Below, one piece after another: positions 63,506-64,000 of a stretch of DNA of 64,000 nt. Position 1 is the stretch's first letter. Each line of letters begins with the position of its first letter. The position numbers and the translations under genes were made by a program. Source of the stretch: Patiria pectinifera (Eukaryota > Echinodermata > Asteroidea > Valvatida > Asterinidae); NCBI GenBank assembly GCA_029964075.1, contig CM057135.1, forward strand, positions 14,720,863 to 14,784,862. Direction: 5' to 3'. The notes below the pieces were generated by a model. The model ran no database searches and was not told the origin of the DNA. It worked only from the letters and a program-made list of their open reading frames with translations.

Positions 63506-64000
63506 TGTGGCGGAACCGGTGATTGGCAGAACCCAGGGGAACTGGTCTTATTTATCCCAGAACTCTAGCCAACTCCTATTATCCCACAAAAAATATTTAT
63601 TAGCCTTACGAACGGGTGAGCGGCTACCCATACGCAAGGGGGGACAATTAACGAACGGTGGACTAAGCCTAGGGGCTGTTCGTTTGGTGGAAATATACCA
63701 CCGTTTTGTGATTGAGTAATCAATTGAATGTAATTAGAGTAAACCCCACAGAGACTAGTGATTCCAAAGACGATTATCGATAGGGTTTATTCAAGAATCT
63801 CAACCATCAATAGATTATTGTAAATAATTGCAGCTTAACAATATTCTACAATAATGCACAATAACAGCAATTAACGAGGCGATGAATATCTCACATATAG
63901 ACAGTAACCCTCACTGCTTGTAACAAGGGTCAACTGCACCCTTTGTAGTAAACGTAGCCTTAGGTAACCCTCACGTGGTCAACTGCACCACATGATAATG
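63502..64000. mobile_element. Start of an LTR-like element, runs off the window
   Basis: LINE C homology stops at 63,505. The new sequence starts TGTGGCGG after CTAT, the same terminal style and 4-bp preceding sequence as the insertion at 55,557. No coding sequence is seen to the window end. The assignment rests only on the boundary and the TG start; the other end is outside the window. Confidence 0.4.

Overview
This is a repeat-dominated window of a metazoan nuclear genome. Nearly everything recognisable is a eukaryotic mobile element: Ty3-type LTR elements, Tx1/L1-like LINEs sitting at U2 snRNA-like target sequence, and one very large intron-containing DNA transposon. GT-AG introns, AATAAA signals, a histone-type 3' stem-loop and a U2-like snRNA fragment all fit an animal. 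A marine invertebrate deuterostome is my guess from the element mix; the sequence does not prove it. No confident host protein gene was found.

Layout. 1-1,928: non-coding, with two tRNA-like relics and a histone mRNA 3' stem-loop (minus). 1,929-10,701: a Ty3/gypsy retrotransposon (minus) with two 445-bp LTRs and a 4-bp target duplication (ATAC). Its Gag carries a 44-residue tandem repeat, its pol is broken, and an extra C2H2 zinc-finger ORF lies between integrase and the 3' LTR. It sits just downstream of a U2-like snRNA fragment (10,760-10,837). From there to about 63,505 the minus strand is a head-to-tail stack of related LINEs whose 3' ends abut the U2-derived motif AGTATCTGTTCTTTTCAG: LINE A (3' end 10,838), a truncated LINE E, LINE B (3' end 45,245) and LINE C (3' end 57,637).

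The stack is broken by later insertions. (1) A 27,085-bp DNA transposon, 16,963-44,047, lies in the 5' UTR of LINE A. It has 6-bp target duplications (TACACT), terminal inverted repeats of about 2.4 and 2.8 kb that contain two different satellite arrays in mirror image, and a three-exon gene for a 481-residue HTH plus DDE transposase that looks intact. Its interior holds further repeats, fragments of a plus-strand gypsy element and a DIRS-like element, and possible terminal exons of an unknown gene. (2) A 1,067-bp solo-LTR-like insertion at 55,557-56,623 splits ORF1 of LINE B. (3) A 4.88-kb sequence at 46,740-51,623, flanked by a 27-bp direct repeat, splits ORF2 of LINE B. (4) A 2.49-kb duplicate of part of the stack (60,029-62,521) replaces part of LINE C. 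This duplicate preserves the empty site of the 27-kb transposon and so confirms its ends. (5) A further LTR-like element begins near 63,506 and runs off the window.

The most notable system is the 27-kb transposon with mirror-image satellite arrays inside its inverted repeats and a spliced D-D34-E transposase. Next are the U2-site LINE stack, with its conserved 5' UTR hairpins and 3' UTR hairpin ladder, and the zinc-finger accessory ORF of the gypsy element.
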